Below are positions 9,777 through 19,040 of a stretch of 64,000 nucleotides of DNA, piece by piece. The notes under the pieces were generated by a model that worked only from the letters and a program-made list of their open reading frames with translations, was not told the DNA's origin and made no database searches. The first letter of the stretch is position 1. The number at the start of each line of letters is the position of its first letter. The DNA is from Peribacillus frigoritolerans (GTDB lineage Bacteria > Bacillota > Bacilli > Bacillales > DSM-1321): contig NZ_KV440950.1 of the NCBI RefSeq assembly GCF_001636405.1, positions 2,007,712 to 2,071,711 of the forward strand, written 5' to 3'. Position numbers and translations under genes: made by a program.

Positions 9777-11318
9777 TCATAGCTTTGTAGTGATAATTTG
9801 GCCTTGGTCATTAATAGTCACTTTCCACTTTGTTCCGTTTGGTGAAGCCATTGTCACAGCTTTCCCTTTTTGAAGTTCTAAATCTCCATATAATGTTCCA
9901 CCTGTAGTCGGCAGCCAAGCTGCACCTTGCTGTAACGATGATCTTGCGAAAATCCGATTAATCCGGAATCGTTTGTGCTCTTGTGTATATCCGCTTAAGG
10001 TCAGTCTAATCTTGTACAGTGTTTCTGCTCTTGCTTCTGAGATTACAGTATTACCGGCATTAAAAGGGAGATTTTTTGCAACTATCCAAGGTCCATTTAA
10101 GCTTTGTTGATATTCAATTAATACTCGGCTGGGACTTTCATTCCATCCAAAATAAATACCAAAGCAATTTAGCATTTTAATAGGCTGTTTGGTAAAATCC
10201 AATTCAATCACTACCGGTTGGGAACTAGGGACATCGAGGTAATTTACACTTTGCTCATCGAGTAAATTGAAACAGTTATTGATATTTCCTCCATAAGGAG
10301 CCTTTCCAGTAAGCTGACGTACAGCGTAGCGGACGTTTGCACTTACTAAAATATCGTCTTGATTCCCGACCAGATGGGCTTTTCCTAAGGCTAGAGGTGG
10401 ATATACTTGAAGCGATTCTTCATGTGGCGATGTGCACCGATTGTATTGGCCACGGTCTAGAATTGATGTAGCTATTTGGTTCGAAAAGAGGTAGTTGTGA
10501 TGAGATGTAGAAGAGAATTCGATGACCAGAGGAGGAGCATCCATACGATAGGTATCCCATATAACTCCTTCAAAAATATTATAGGCACCCGAACAACGGA
10601 TGACTTTCTTTGTTTGGCTCCGGCATTGAACTTGGATTCCGGTAAACATATTTCCGGAAATTTCGTAAGGTAAATCACTGTTTCCGACAATCTCGATACC
10701 GTACTGACAGCCATCTATAAAAATGGACTCGAAGGAGTTGGCATTAATCCAGCATGGGGTATCTACATTTGATAGTTTTTCAGTTTTTAAATAGAGGGCT
10801 GTATGGAAATTTGTGATTTGGAGGGAGTTTGCCTTAAAGAAACTGATGAAATCCCATGCTTTGTTGCAATATAGATGGATGGCTATACCTTGATATGTTG
10901 TAGTACGGTTAATAATATTGATATTGGATATAGCTGTATGATTATGGATTTCTATTTGCTGCGCCCCGGAAAGGAAAATGACGGATGAATTGAAGCTGGT
11001 ATCGACTACTTCAATCGTCCCGCCGGAGAGGGAAGCATCCTTTTGCAGTTCAAAAACCTGGAAATTACCTTTAATTATTAATGTTATCGTCGGATCAATT
11101 TCTAGATGGACATTTTGCTTAATGATAATGGGGGAGGAGAGGGTATATTGTTTCTTCCCTGTTATGACAACTTTAGAGTAGTTATTATCTACACAATAAT
11201 CAATCGCTGCTTGAATGGCTGGTGAATTATCAGCTAGATTGGGATCGGCTCCAAAACAATCTATATTAGCGACATTCCTGTTCTGGCAATCCTCAGGGGG
11301 GTTGAGTGGGTCTGCCAT
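9777..11318 (-). CDS. Large beta-helix protein with tail-fibre-like C-terminus
   Basis: A 513-residue protein without a signal peptide, starting MADPLNPPEDC after AAAAGGAGTG at 11325-11334; upstream in-frame codons are ignored for that reason. Residues about 25-300 form a pectate-lyase-like beta-helix (CFGADPNLADNSPAIQAAID). The following segment looks like a beta-sandwich or F5/8-type module (VVIELDFTKQPIKML). The end (GGTLYGDLELQKGKAV, then SPNGTKWKVTI) resembles repeats seen in phage tail-fibre proteins. It is the last gene of cluster B and a paralogue of 8682-9605. A role in binding or trimming the exopolysaccharide is possible, but no activity can be assigned. Confidence 0.7.
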   Translation of the reverse strand: MADPLNPPEDCQNRNVANIDCFGADPNLADNSPAIQAAIDYCVDNNYSKVVITGKKQYTLSSPIIIKQNVHLEIDPTITLIIKGNFQVFELQKDASLSGGTIEVVDTSFNSSVIFLSGAQQIEIHNHTAISNINIINRTTTYQGIAIHLYCNKAWDFISFFKANSLQITNFHTALYLKTEKLSNVDTPCWINANSFESIFIDGCQYGIEIVGNSDLPYEISGNMFTGIQVQCRSQTKKVIRCSGAYNIFEGVIWDTYRMDAPPLVIEFSSTSHHNYLFSNQIATSILDRGQYNRCTSPHEESLQVYPPLALGKAHLVGNQDDILVSANVRYAVRQLTGKAPYGGNINNCFNLLDEQSVNYLDVPSSQPVVIELDFTKQPIKMLNCFGIYFGWNESPSRVLIEYQQSLNGPWIVAKNLPFNAGNTVISEARAETLYKIRLTLSGYTQEHKRFRINRIFARSSLQQGAAWLPTTGGTLYGDLELQKGKAVTMASPNGTKWKVTINDQGQIITTKL

Positions 11319-11387
11319 ATATAACACTCCTTTTATGGTGATGTTATATAGCATATGCTTGTCCAAAAAGTATGTATAGGTATAAAA

Positions 11388-11424
11388 AACAAAAAACAAA
11401 CGAGGTCATCGTTTGTTTTTTGTT
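11388..11424 (-). terminator. Intrinsic terminator after GT4 gene
   Basis: 16-bp arms at 11388-11403 and 11409-11424 surround the loop GGTCA. The arms are A/T-rich with a T-run on the - strand. It overlaps the GT4 stop codon, so the beta-helix gene behind it may have its own promoter. Confidence 0.75.
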
Positions 11425-12470
11425 CATTGATAGGTTTTGAGTGTAGAATGAATCATATTCGAGAGGGAGAAGGATTCTTCTACTTTTTGTCTTGCTTTAA
11501 TTCCCAAGCGTTGTCTTAAATCTACACTATCTTGAAGCGTTTTAATTTGTTTGGCAAATTCCTGTTCTGAATGCTGTGAAATGAGAATCCCGGTTTCATT
11601 GTCCACAACCGCCTCTTTAATGCCGCCTACATCGACTGACATGATTGGTGTTCCTGCTGCCATTGCTTCCAGGACGACCATCGGAAAAACTTCTCTAAGT
11701 GATGTTAAAAGAAGTACGTCCATATTGCATATAAATTCATATGGATTGGAGGCATTGCCAAGGAGCATCACTTTATGGCGTAACTTTAAGTCTTTAATCA
11801 TTTTTTCTACAAATTCCCGCTCCGGCCCATCTCCAGCAATATAAAACATCACATTAGGTACATCCTTTAACTCATTAACGATTTTTAAGAAAAGTTCATG
11901 ATTTTTCTCTTTTGATAAGCGGGCTAAAATTCCCACATTGAAGGTTTCTTTAGGCTGTAGTTGTTTAAAAGAAAAGTGCTCCACATCTACGCCATTGTAA
12001 ATCGTCCGAATAAGCTCCTTCCTAACACCAAGCCGAAGTAAGTTATCCCGTTCAAAATTACTAATTGCGATAATTTCTTCCACATGCTGATTCAGCACTC
12101 TTTTAAATAGAAAGGGCATCTTTTTTTCTAGGATGGTTACATTATGCTTGGTATACACGAGCTTGATATTTCTTCTAGTCAGTTTCTTGATGGCAATCGA
12201 ATATAGCAGCATTCGTAAACTATTGGCATGAATGACATCGATGTGTTTTAAGCTGACTTCTTTAGTCAGTATTTTAAGGTTGGCAAGGTGATTCTTTAAG
12301 CTTAAAGGGATGAATTGTTGTTTGTTATGAATTTGCTTGTACAATTCCCCCGTCGCAGCAGCAGAGTAAAACGTCATGTTTTCATCCTGGAGATGGTTTT
12401 CCAATTTGCAAAAATACATCTCAGCTCCGCCAATTATGAGTTTATCTGTAAGTAGCAGGACATTGTTCAT
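11424..12470 (-). CDS. Glycosyltransferase family 4
   Basis: A 348-residue GT-B enzyme likely to add one sugar of the cluster B repeat unit. It shows the GT4 N-terminal start LLTDKLIIGGAEMY, the hinge region VGILARLSKEKNHELF, then AGDGPE. The donor-binding EX7E-type motif is EVFPMVVLEAMAAGTP, followed by DVGGIKEAVVDNETG. ATG lies behind GGAGGG, and the gene starts 5 bases after the GT2 gene's stop, so the two are co-transcribed. Donor and acceptor are not predictable. Confidence 0.9.
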   Translation of the reverse strand: MNNVLLLTDKLIIGGAEMYFCKLENHLQDENMTFYSAAATGELYKQIHNKQQFIPLSLKNHLANLKILTKEVSLKHIDVIHANSLRMLLYSIAIKKLTRRNIKLVYTKHNVTILEKKMPFLFKRVLNQHVEEIIAISNFERDNLLRLGVRKELIRTIYNGVDVEHFSFKQLQPKETFNVGILARLSKEKNHELFLKIVNELKDVPNVMFYIAGDGPEREFVEKMIKDLKLRHKVMLLGNASNPYEFICNMDVLLLTSLREVFPMVVLEAMAAGTPIMSVDVGGIKEAVVDNETGILISQHSEQEFAKQIKTLQDSVDLRQRLGIKARQKVEESFSLSNMIHSTLKTYQ

Positions 12471-12475
12471 ATACC

Positions 12476-13279
12476 TTATTTCCCTCCATTTAGTAAAGAG
12501 GCAGGCTGTGAACCTCTGTTTTTGTTGTATGCGTTATAGGCGTATTTGCTAAAATAGAAGTTAGCTTTTACGAAATTTAATTTTTCCTGGCTTCGTAACA
12601 GCTTCCAATATCGGTAAGCAGCCTTAAATTTATTTCTTGAAGTAGAGTTACTTACAATCCGATATTTGGATAAGACTTTTGGTAAGCCATGCGCTTTATA
12701 TCCTTGTCGTAACAGTAACAGCCATAATGCAGTATCTTCAGGCTGAATATCGGGCATTTCGATATGCTTGAATTGCAGCCTATCCAGCATCACGGTTAAA
12801 CAGCCAATTGTTGTATTTCCAATCAGATGCTTATAATCCACTTCTTTAGGTGCCTTTACTTCAACATCAAGAGACTTACCTTCTTCATCTATTAAAGAAT
12901 AGGAGGTGAAGGAGAATGCTAGATTTCCCTTTTGCATAAATGCGACTTGTTCTTCCAATTTAGTTGGGAGCCATAAATCATCACTATCAAGAAACGCGAT
13001 ATATTTTCCGTTGGCTTCTTTAATGGCTATATTTCTTGCGCGGGCAGCTCCGACATTCTTGGATAAGGGAATAAGTCTGATCCGTGAATCGTGCTCAGCA
13101 TAGGATTTAATGATAGAAACAGAATCATCCTTTGATTGATCATCTACAATGATCATCTCCCAGTTAAAATAGGTTTGATCCTGGACAGTTTTTATCGTTT
13201 CAGGGATAAAAGACGAGCAGTTATACGAGGGAGTTATCACGGAAACTAAAGGTCTATCATCCTTTTTGCTGTAGGTCAT
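12476..13279 (-). CDS. Glycosyltransferase family 2 (GT-A fold)
   Basis: A 267-residue inverting glycosyltransferase. The N-terminus VSVITPSYNCSSFIPETI and IIVDDQSKDDS form the nucleotide-binding site, and AFLDSDD is the metal-binding DXD region near residue 95. The later WLLLLRQGYKAHGL block is typical of EpsE/WcaA-like enzymes. A frame start at 13303 exists, but ATG 13279 is preferred, since AGAGGTGG sits six bases upstream. It overlaps the end of the polymerase/ligase frame by 23 bases. Confidence 0.88.
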   Translation of the reverse strand: MTYSKKDDRPLVSVITPSYNCSSFIPETIKTVQDQTYFNWEMIIVDDQSKDDSVSIIKSYAEHDSRIRLIPLSKNVGAARARNIAIKEANGKYIAFLDSDDLWLPTKLEEQVAFMQKGNLAFSFTSYSLIDEEGKSLDVEVKAPKEVDYKHLIGNTTIGCLTVMLDRLQFKHIEMPDIQPEDTALWLLLLRQGYKAHGLPKVLSKYRIVSNSTSRNKFKAAYRYWKLLRSQEKLNFVKANFYFSKYAYNAYNKNRGSQPASLLNGGK

Positions 13280-14476
13280 TACATTCCACCTCTTTTTTCT
13301 CATATACCGAAATATATTTTAAAGTTAGTGCTAAAAAGGAAAAAAATGCTTCATTAATCATGAGTGAAAGGGACATCATCTGTATTAAGAAAGCAAAAAG
13401 AGTAAGCACAATGAACGGTTTTTCTTTATGTAATTTAGTCTTGAATAAAGTGATGATAAGCATTAATAAAAAAGAAAGGTAAAAAAGAAAACCAATGATT
13501 CCAGACTCTACTAAAACCTCTAAATACGTATTGTGAACATATAGCTTTTCATTATGCTCAAAAGCGTAATAATCGGAAAAATTAAAAGCGCCAATTCCAA
13601 AAAGGGGATTTGACATAAAGTAGTTGATCGCCTGCCCCCATAATTCAAACCTTCCGCTGCCCCCATCTGTTGAAAAGTCAGAAATGCGACTCGTGACGAT
13701 TTCATTGAGATCTATATTGATAAGAGATCCAGCAACATATATTACCCCTAAAAATAATAAGGAAACAGCTAACATTTTGATTTTTTTTGAGAAATTAGCT
13801 AACAGCATGTACAAAACGACCACCAGTACAAGCGCTAAAATACCGCCTCTAGAAAAAGTCAGAAGGGAAGTAATCATACATAGGAGGAATCCAATTGAAT
13901 GCTTGAATCCCTTTAAATTGGTTAAATAATAGGAAAAAAAGATTGTGTTAAAAAAATGAAGATGTTTGGATCATCCAGCAAACCGATTAATCTTGGATAA
14001 TCCCGGTCCAATAATAATCCATATGATGTAATCTCAACACCTGTTGGAAATCTTCCTGTCACCTGTATTCCAATGAAGTATAATAATAGGCTAATGACGT
14101 TAAAGATGATTCCGACATTTGCAATCGATTTCTCAATCGCACTTAACGAAGTTAGCTCCAATACATATCTCATGATGAAATAACAGCCAAGTACGAGTAT
14201 CACTCCTAGAATGACCCGAATGCTCGATTCAGGATACTGAGAAAAAGCGCCGCTCAGACAATAGGTGAAATAAAATAAGAGCAAAAGGATTTCATAATGA
14301 TAAAGGGTATGGAAATAAAAATCCCGAAAATGAATGCAAAAGAAAATGGCTAGAAAAATCATGTAAATTTTTAATGAAAAACCTATGGAGATATTATATT
14401 TACTAAGTGTAATAAAAAATAACAAGAGAAAGACTGACCAGATAGAGGTGTTTTTATTAATTAGCAATCTTTCCAT
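13257..14476 (-). pseudogene. O-antigen polymerase/ligase (Wzy/WaaL-like), broken by a one-base frameshift
   Basis: Two frames together make one membrane protein. The N-terminal part (14476 to 13922) ends LIGLLDDPNIFIFLTQSFF, then falls out of frame. The C-terminal part resumes from about 13930 and contains MITSLLTFSRGGILAL, the hallmark of the O-antigen ligase/polymerase family. On the - strand the break is at seven T residues (plus-strand A run 13934-13940). Adding one T reads straight through as QSFFSYYLTNLKGFKHSIGF and gives 406 residues, a normal family length. ATG 14476 overlaps the flippase end by 20 bases. It may be a consensus error, a slippage site or a real mutation. Confidence 0.85.
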
Positions 14477-15923
14477 TCTCTTTTTGTCTCCCATCTTGTA
14501 AATGTTCGGTAGCAGGTTTCTTTTTAATAAAGCCAACGATTAATTGCTTGATGCTCTTATCGAGCAGCAAAATTAGAGCAGTGACGAAAATTATGGTTGA
14601 AATCATGGCTATAAAAGGATACTTGGATAATAAGTTTTGCATTAGGATGAAACTAATGCAAAAGAAGGTACCATACGGCAGGATGACCTTGAAAAGTACC
14701 GCTCTTTTTTCTGGGTTGGCAGCGACATATCCAATGAATGAGACAATTTCCATGGTAAGGACGGCAAAAGCTGAGCCAGCCACTGCATAGTTAACGCTCA
14801 TGAAATAGAAGGAAACCAAACCAACGGTGATGGTTATAAACTGGACAATTGTACGCAGGTTCTGTAATCCCCTTGTTGTGAGACCGTCAGCAATGGCAAT
14901 GTTAAAGCCTTGCAGAACGATGATAAAAGCCAATATTTTTAATGGCTGAACCGCAGATCCCCACTCGGGTCCAAATAAGATGGTAACAAGATAGTTGGCC
15001 AAGTAGAATAAGGTTATAGTCATGCACATGCCGATATAGGACATGATTTTCATTTGCAGGATATTCAATCTTGTGTGTTCTGCAAGCTCCCCTTGGTTAT
15101 ATCGCTTAAATAAAAGCGGAAAAAAAGCGCCTGCGATGACCCCTGGTATTTGGTATAAAGCAGAAGGAATCCGATAGGCTACTGCAAAGAGGCCGACAAG
15201 CGCTAAAGGCAGTGTTTTTTCCAGCACCAATGGACCCAATTGTGGGGTTAACATAATAAATAACCCACTGATTAAAAACGGACTGAGATTCGTTAATAAT
15301 TGTTTTTCAAAAGGAGACTTCCATTGTATTTCCGCTTTTTTCAGCAGTAAATAAAGGCTGTAAAATCCACCGGTTAAATACGAGAATCCATATAAAAAGG
15401 CTGCTAGGTGAACATCCACTTTTAAGCCCATACTCACCGTGGTTGAAAGTATCAACGCAAAAGAAGAGAAGATTTTTATCGACGCGATGAATTGCATCCT
15501 TTCAGTTAATTGAAAATAGGTTATCCCTATACTTTGCATCGCCAGGCCAATGACCATTGGAATCATTAAGCTATAGATCATATAAAGAATTTTTTGTTCT
15601 TGATAAAGAATATGAATGCCGGCAAAAAAAACAAAAAAGGTCAAAAGAGAGCAAACAATCCGAATCTTAATATAGGAAGAAAATGTTCTTCCTAGGTTTT
15701 CCTTTTTCGATCCTTCCCTTAAAAAAGTATTACTTGTCCCAAGGTCCGTAAAAAAATTCATGACCATGGCGAGAGCCAATGCCACACTGAAAATTCCATA
15801 GTTCTTTGAGTTAAAATAATTAGCTAATAGAATGAGCGTGGCCGCATTAAGAACATTGGATAGAATGGTACTGTAAAATAAATGGACAATATTTTTTAAA
15901 ATAGAGTTCTTCTTAGTATTCAC
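14457..15923 (-). CDS. Wzx-type polysaccharide flippase (second copy)
   Basis: A 488-residue integral membrane protein with about 14 hydrophobic segments, of the polysaccharide transporter (MOP/PST) family. It would flip the cluster B repeat unit across the membrane. The N-terminus (NIVHLFYSTILSNVLNAAT) and the central PQLGPLVLEKTLPLALVGLF block are typical. The start is GTG behind GGGAGCG. It is not closely similar to the flippase at 2524-4029, which fits two separate glycans rather than a duplicated system. The charged C-terminal tail is cytoplasmic. Confidence 0.87.
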   Translation of the reverse strand: MNTKKNSILKNIVHLFYSTILSNVLNAATLILLANYFNSKNYGIFSVALALAMVMNFFTDLGTSNTFLREGSKKENLGRTFSSYIKIRIVCSLLTFFVFFAGIHILYQEQKILYMIYSLMIPMVIGLAMQSIGITYFQLTERMQFIASIKIFSSFALILSTTVSMGLKVDVHLAAFLYGFSYLTGGFYSLYLLLKKAEIQWKSPFEKQLLTNLSPFLISGLFIMLTPQLGPLVLEKTLPLALVGLFAVAYRIPSALYQIPGVIAGAFFPLLFKRYNQGELAEHTRLNILQMKIMSYIGMCMTITLFYLANYLVTILFGPEWGSAVQPLKILAFIIVLQGFNIAIADGLTTRGLQNLRTIVQFITITVGLVSFYFMSVNYAVAGSAFAVLTMEIVSFIGYVAANPEKRAVLFKVILPYGTFFCISFILMQNLLSKYPFIAMISTIIFVTALILLLDKSIKQLIVGFIKKKPATEHLQDGRQKENGKIAN

Positions 15924-15940
15924 TTTATTCGCTCCCGATT

Positions 15941-16933
15941 TTATGACGATAAAGTCGTTGGCTTGAGTAGAGGTGCAGGTGAATGAATTGTCTTGCTGGT
16001 TAAAGAAGGCTGATTTTGGTTTAAATAATATTCATATGTGCTCGTAAGACCCTGTTCAAGTGAATGAGTGGGGTGCCAAGCCAATTTTTGAAGTGTCGTT
16101 TTATTACAGAGTATGCTTTCTTTGATATCCCCATTTTTCGCTGGCTGATAAACAGGAGATAAATCATTACTGCCAAAGGATTGAATAATCGAGAATAATT
16201 GATTGATGCTTGTACTGGTGGTTGATGAGACATTGAAGGTGCCGCTTTCTTCATATTCCAACGCTTTCAGATTGGCATCGGCTACATCCTTTACATAGAT
16301 GAAATCCCTTGTTTGAGTGCCGTCTCCATAAATGACGGGCCGCTCATTTTTTATGACAAGATTAGTGAAGATCGATATAACACCGCCTTCGCCGCTAGCT
16401 GTCTGTCTTGGCCCATATACATTGCTGTATCGAAGATTCACATAATTTAAATCGTATAATTCTTTTGCGAGCTTTAGATAATCCTCTGCCGTTTTTTTTG
16501 ATGCACCATACGGTGATAATGGAGAGGTAAGATGTGATAATGTGATTGGCATGACATCAGCATCTCCATATACAGCCGCAGATGAAGCAAACACGATTTT
16601 TTTTATGGCATACTTGTGAGAAAGCTTAGCGATGTTTATCGTTCCCATGATATTGATTCGTGCATCATTCGTAATATCCGAAATGGATTGTTGTACACTT
16701 ACTTGTGCAGCCTGATGAATGACATAGTCAGGCCTAAATGTCTCCATAGCATTTTCAAGCAGGACCTCATCTTCAACATTTCCAAAGAAGGGAGTGACTT
16801 TGGCCTGGACATTCCCAATAGATCCGGTAGAGAGGTTATCATATATAGCCACTTCATAATTATTACGGATTAATGTATCAACAATATGAGAACCAATAAA
16901 TCCAAAGCCCCCAGTTACTAGCACTTTTTTCAT
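15941..16933 (-). CDS. NAD-dependent UDP-sugar 4-epimerase (extended SDR)
   Basis: A 330-residue extended short-chain dehydrogenase. The Rossmann motif GGFGFIGSHIV opens the protein, and the catalytic residues are in FASSAAVYGD (Ser) and SPYGASK (Tyr-x3-Lys). VYGPRQTASGEGGVIS and GDGTQTRDFIYVKDVADA are typical of GalE/WbpP-like UDP-glucose or UDP-GlcNAc 4-epimerases. It should supply UDP-Gal or UDP-GalNAc to the glycan. Substrate choice between acetylated and non-acetylated sugars cannot be settled by eye. The last 20 residues are Ser/Thr/Pro-rich and probably disordered. Confidence 0.9.
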   Translation of the reverse strand: MKKVLVTGGFGFIGSHIVDTLIRNNYEVAIYDNLSTGSIGNVQAKVTPFFGNVEDEVLLENAMETFRPDYVIHQAAQVSVQQSISDITNDARINIMGTINIAKLSHKYAIKKIVFASSAAVYGDADVMPITLSHLTSPLSPYGASKKTAEDYLKLAKELYDLNYVNLRYSNVYGPRQTASGEGGVISIFTNLVIKNERPVIYGDGTQTRDFIYVKDVADANLKALEYEESGTFNVSSTTSTSINQLFSIIQSFGSNDLSPVYQPAKNGDIKESILCNKTTLQKLAWHPTHSLEQGLTSTYEYYLNQNQPSLTSKTIHSPAPLLKPTTLSS

Positions 16934-16955
16934 TTTTTACTACCCCTTTTTTTGA

Positions 16956-17595
16956 TTATCTAGCTCCATTACCAGTAAAGACTATGGTCAATGTTCGGAA
17001 TAAAATCTTGATTTCCATAGCAAATGACCGGTGTTGAATATAATATAGGTCGTAATGCAGCTTTTCTTTTGGTGATAAATCATAACCCCCATTTACTTGA
17101 GCCCATCCAGTAATTCCAGGTTTTACATATAAACGGTTTTTTAAAGCCAGGCAAAAACTTTTCAAATTCTTTATAGAAATATTCCCTTTCAGGTCTTGGC
17201 CCGATGAGTGACATATCTCCTTTTAAAACATTAATAAGTTGAGGGATTTCATCAATCCGTGTTTTTCGTATAAAGGCTCCTATTCTAGTCACCCTGGAAT
17301 CATTTGCACTTGCCCACTTAGGTCCATTTTTTTCGGCATCGATGCCCATGGAACGCAGCTTAATTATATTGAAGGGCTTCCCATCCAGGCCTAGTCTTTG
17401 CTGATAAAAAAAAGGGGAGCCAGTTGAATCAATAGGGATAAGAATGCAGAATAAAAGTAAAATAGGTGCTGTAAGTATAAGCATAAAAAACGAGATGATT
17501 AAATCCATAGTGCGCTTTATATTAAAATTAGCTGATGTCGATAGTGGTTTTGTCAGGATTTCTTCCTGCCTATCGACTCTGACTTTCGAATCCAC
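16956..17595 (-). pseudogene. Undecaprenyl-phosphate sugar phosphotransferase, broken by a one-base frameshift
   Basis: This would be the priming enzyme that loads the first sugar phosphate onto the lipid carrier. The first frame (17595-17080, GTG start behind GGGAGG) has the membrane hairpin, KRTMDLIISFFMLILTAP, then GPPEFY-like YQQRLGLDGKPF, RTRIDEIPQL-like KTRIDEIPQLINVLKGDMS and LIGPRPERE. It derails after FLPGF. The second frame continues NRLYVKPGITGWAQVNGGYD to the stop at 16956. The break is in a run of six T on the + strand (17137-17142). Removing one restores 212 residues, the normal size. If real, cluster B lacks its initiating enzyme. Confidence 0.88.
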
Positions 17596-17612
17596 TGGTT
17601 ATCCTCCCTGAA

Positions 17613-18233
17613 TTAAGAAATGATCATTGATCCTGAAATTTCAAGATTTGCCCGTTCAAATTGCATTTTCACACCGGCAATTTTCTCTAACTTATCTCTT
17701 CCTTCTTGTATCGCTAATATTATCCCATCACAATATTTAGCAATGATATTTGCATCAGGTTTATTTAAACTGTCTGACGTATGGAATAAAATGATGTCAA
17801 AATCCTTCTTCCACTCTTCAATCAGAGTTGGAAGGGTCTCTAATGTTAATAATGTTGCTGGTTCATAAATGGCTTCGCTTGTAGGTATACAGAATAGATG
17901 ACCCTTAATATGTATAGCATGATCGTTAATGGGCGTCTCATTTAAAAGCAGGTTGGTCAAACCGAACGAATTATCAATATTAAACACATGATGCAGCGAA
18001 GGCTGTCGCAGATTAGCATCCACTACAAGCACCCGTTTACGCTGCTCAGAAAAGGCAAGTGCTAAGTACGCGGTAGCATTTGCAATATTCTGTGACTGTG
18101 AAAGAGATGTAATCATTAATATTGAATCGTCTTTATGAAGGTTGGACTCGATATTGTTACATATTGAATAAAATTGCTCTTTATTGATTTCATTTAGGTA
18201 AAAGGATTGTTTCCTTGTGAATTTAATACTCAC
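17613..18233 (-). CDS. CpsD/EpsB-like BY-kinase homologue with degenerate P-loop
   Basis: By position (next to a Wzz-type gene) and fold this is the tyrosine autokinase partner of the chain-length regulator. VLVVDANLRQPSLHHVF (Walker A' type), FGLTNLLLNE and CDGIILAIQEG are family landmarks. However, where active kinases have GEGKS/T, this protein reads ITSLSQSQNIANATAYLA, so the phosphate-binding Lys is missing. The Walker B region is FDIILFHTSD rather than IIDTPP, and there is no C-terminal Tyr cluster. It is probably a pseudokinase regulator. GTG 18233 is preferred, behind CGGGGTG, overlapping the upstream gene by 11 bases. Confidence 0.8.
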   Translation of the reverse strand: MSIKFTRKQSFYLNEINKEQFYSICNNIESNLHKDDSILMITSLSQSQNIANATAYLALAFSEQRKRVLVVDANLRQPSLHHVFNIDNSFGLTNLLLNETPINDHAIHIKGHLFCIPTSEAIYEPATLLTLETLPTLIEEWKKDFDIILFHTSDSLNKPDANIIAKYCDGIILAIQEGRDKLEKIAGVKMQFERANLEISGSMIIS

Positions 18234-18966
18234 TATATTCACCCCGTTTTGTGGAAGGTAAGGTTTTATAAGTTGTTTTACGTTTTCTGTTTATTCTTTT
18301 GGTATTCAAATCCAGCCTCCCTAATAATGGAATTCCAAGAAGTTCAAGCTCCCTATCGGAGTAGGTTGAATCATCAAAATGCTCTCTAAGAAGTGCTAAG
18401 CCTATTCCAGCAAAAAAGCCTATTACGATTGAAATGGCTATGATGAATTTCGGCTTTGGGAAAAGCAGTTCTGCTTGTCCCATTTCATTATCATTCAGAA
18501 TACTAATCTGTTTAACGTTTGTAATGTCTTTAAAATTAGATATCGAATGCCTCGCGACAGTTTGGGCGATGTCTTTAGCGGATTCAGGATTTGAATCCTT
18601 GACGGTAATCGTGATGATTTGTGAATTATCTCGATTAGTAATGGAAACTTGCTTAAGTAAGTCATAGCTAGAAGTCTTAAGATTCAATTCCTCTTTAACT
18701 CCTAACATGATCTGCGGACTTTTAATGATGTCCATATACGAAAGGGCAAGCTGTCTATTCTCTTGAACCTTGTTTATCGAGGCTTCCTTTTCATCCATGC
18801 TTAATGATCCTGCCAGAACTTGAGTGGAATACTGATAGGTTGGTTTCATAAGGTACATGGACGAAAAAATAATAAAACCAGTAATACAAAGGGTAGATAG
18901 AATAATGATAAATATTCGCTTTTTTAAGATTCGTATAAAATCTTTAATTTTTACTTTTTCATTCAT
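18223..18966 (-). CDS. Wzz/YveK-type polysaccharide chain-length regulator
   Basis: A 247-residue polysaccharide co-polymerase. A cytoplasmic N-terminus (IKDFIRILKKR) precedes a first membrane helix near residues 20-40 (FIIILSTLCITGFIIFSS). An extracytoplasmic domain follows, then a second helix near residues 180-200 (FIIAISIVIGFFAGIGLALL), and a basic tail. Such proteins set polymer length and activate the neighbouring CpsD-like kinase. Here that kinase looks inactive. The frame opens at GTG 18978, but ATG 18966 fits the family start MNEKVKI. It overlaps the next gene by 11 bases. Confidence 0.88.
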   Translation of the reverse strand: MNEKVKIKDFIRILKKRIFIIILSTLCITGFIIFSSMYLMKPTYQYSTQVLAGSLSMDEKEASINKVQENRQLALSYMDIIKSPQIMLGVKEELNLKTSSYDLLKQVSITNRDNSQIITITVKDSNPESAKDIAQTVARHSISNFKDITNVKQISILNDNEMGQAELLFPKPKFIIAISIVIGFFAGIGLALLREHFDDSTYSDRELELLGIPLLGRLDLNTKRINRKRKTTYKTLPSTKRGEYSEY

Positions 18967-19040
18967 CGATTTCACCACTTTTTTAGAGATAGTAAGAATA
19001 CGTTCACAACTTGCAAAGAATTTTTATATAATAGTAGGAA

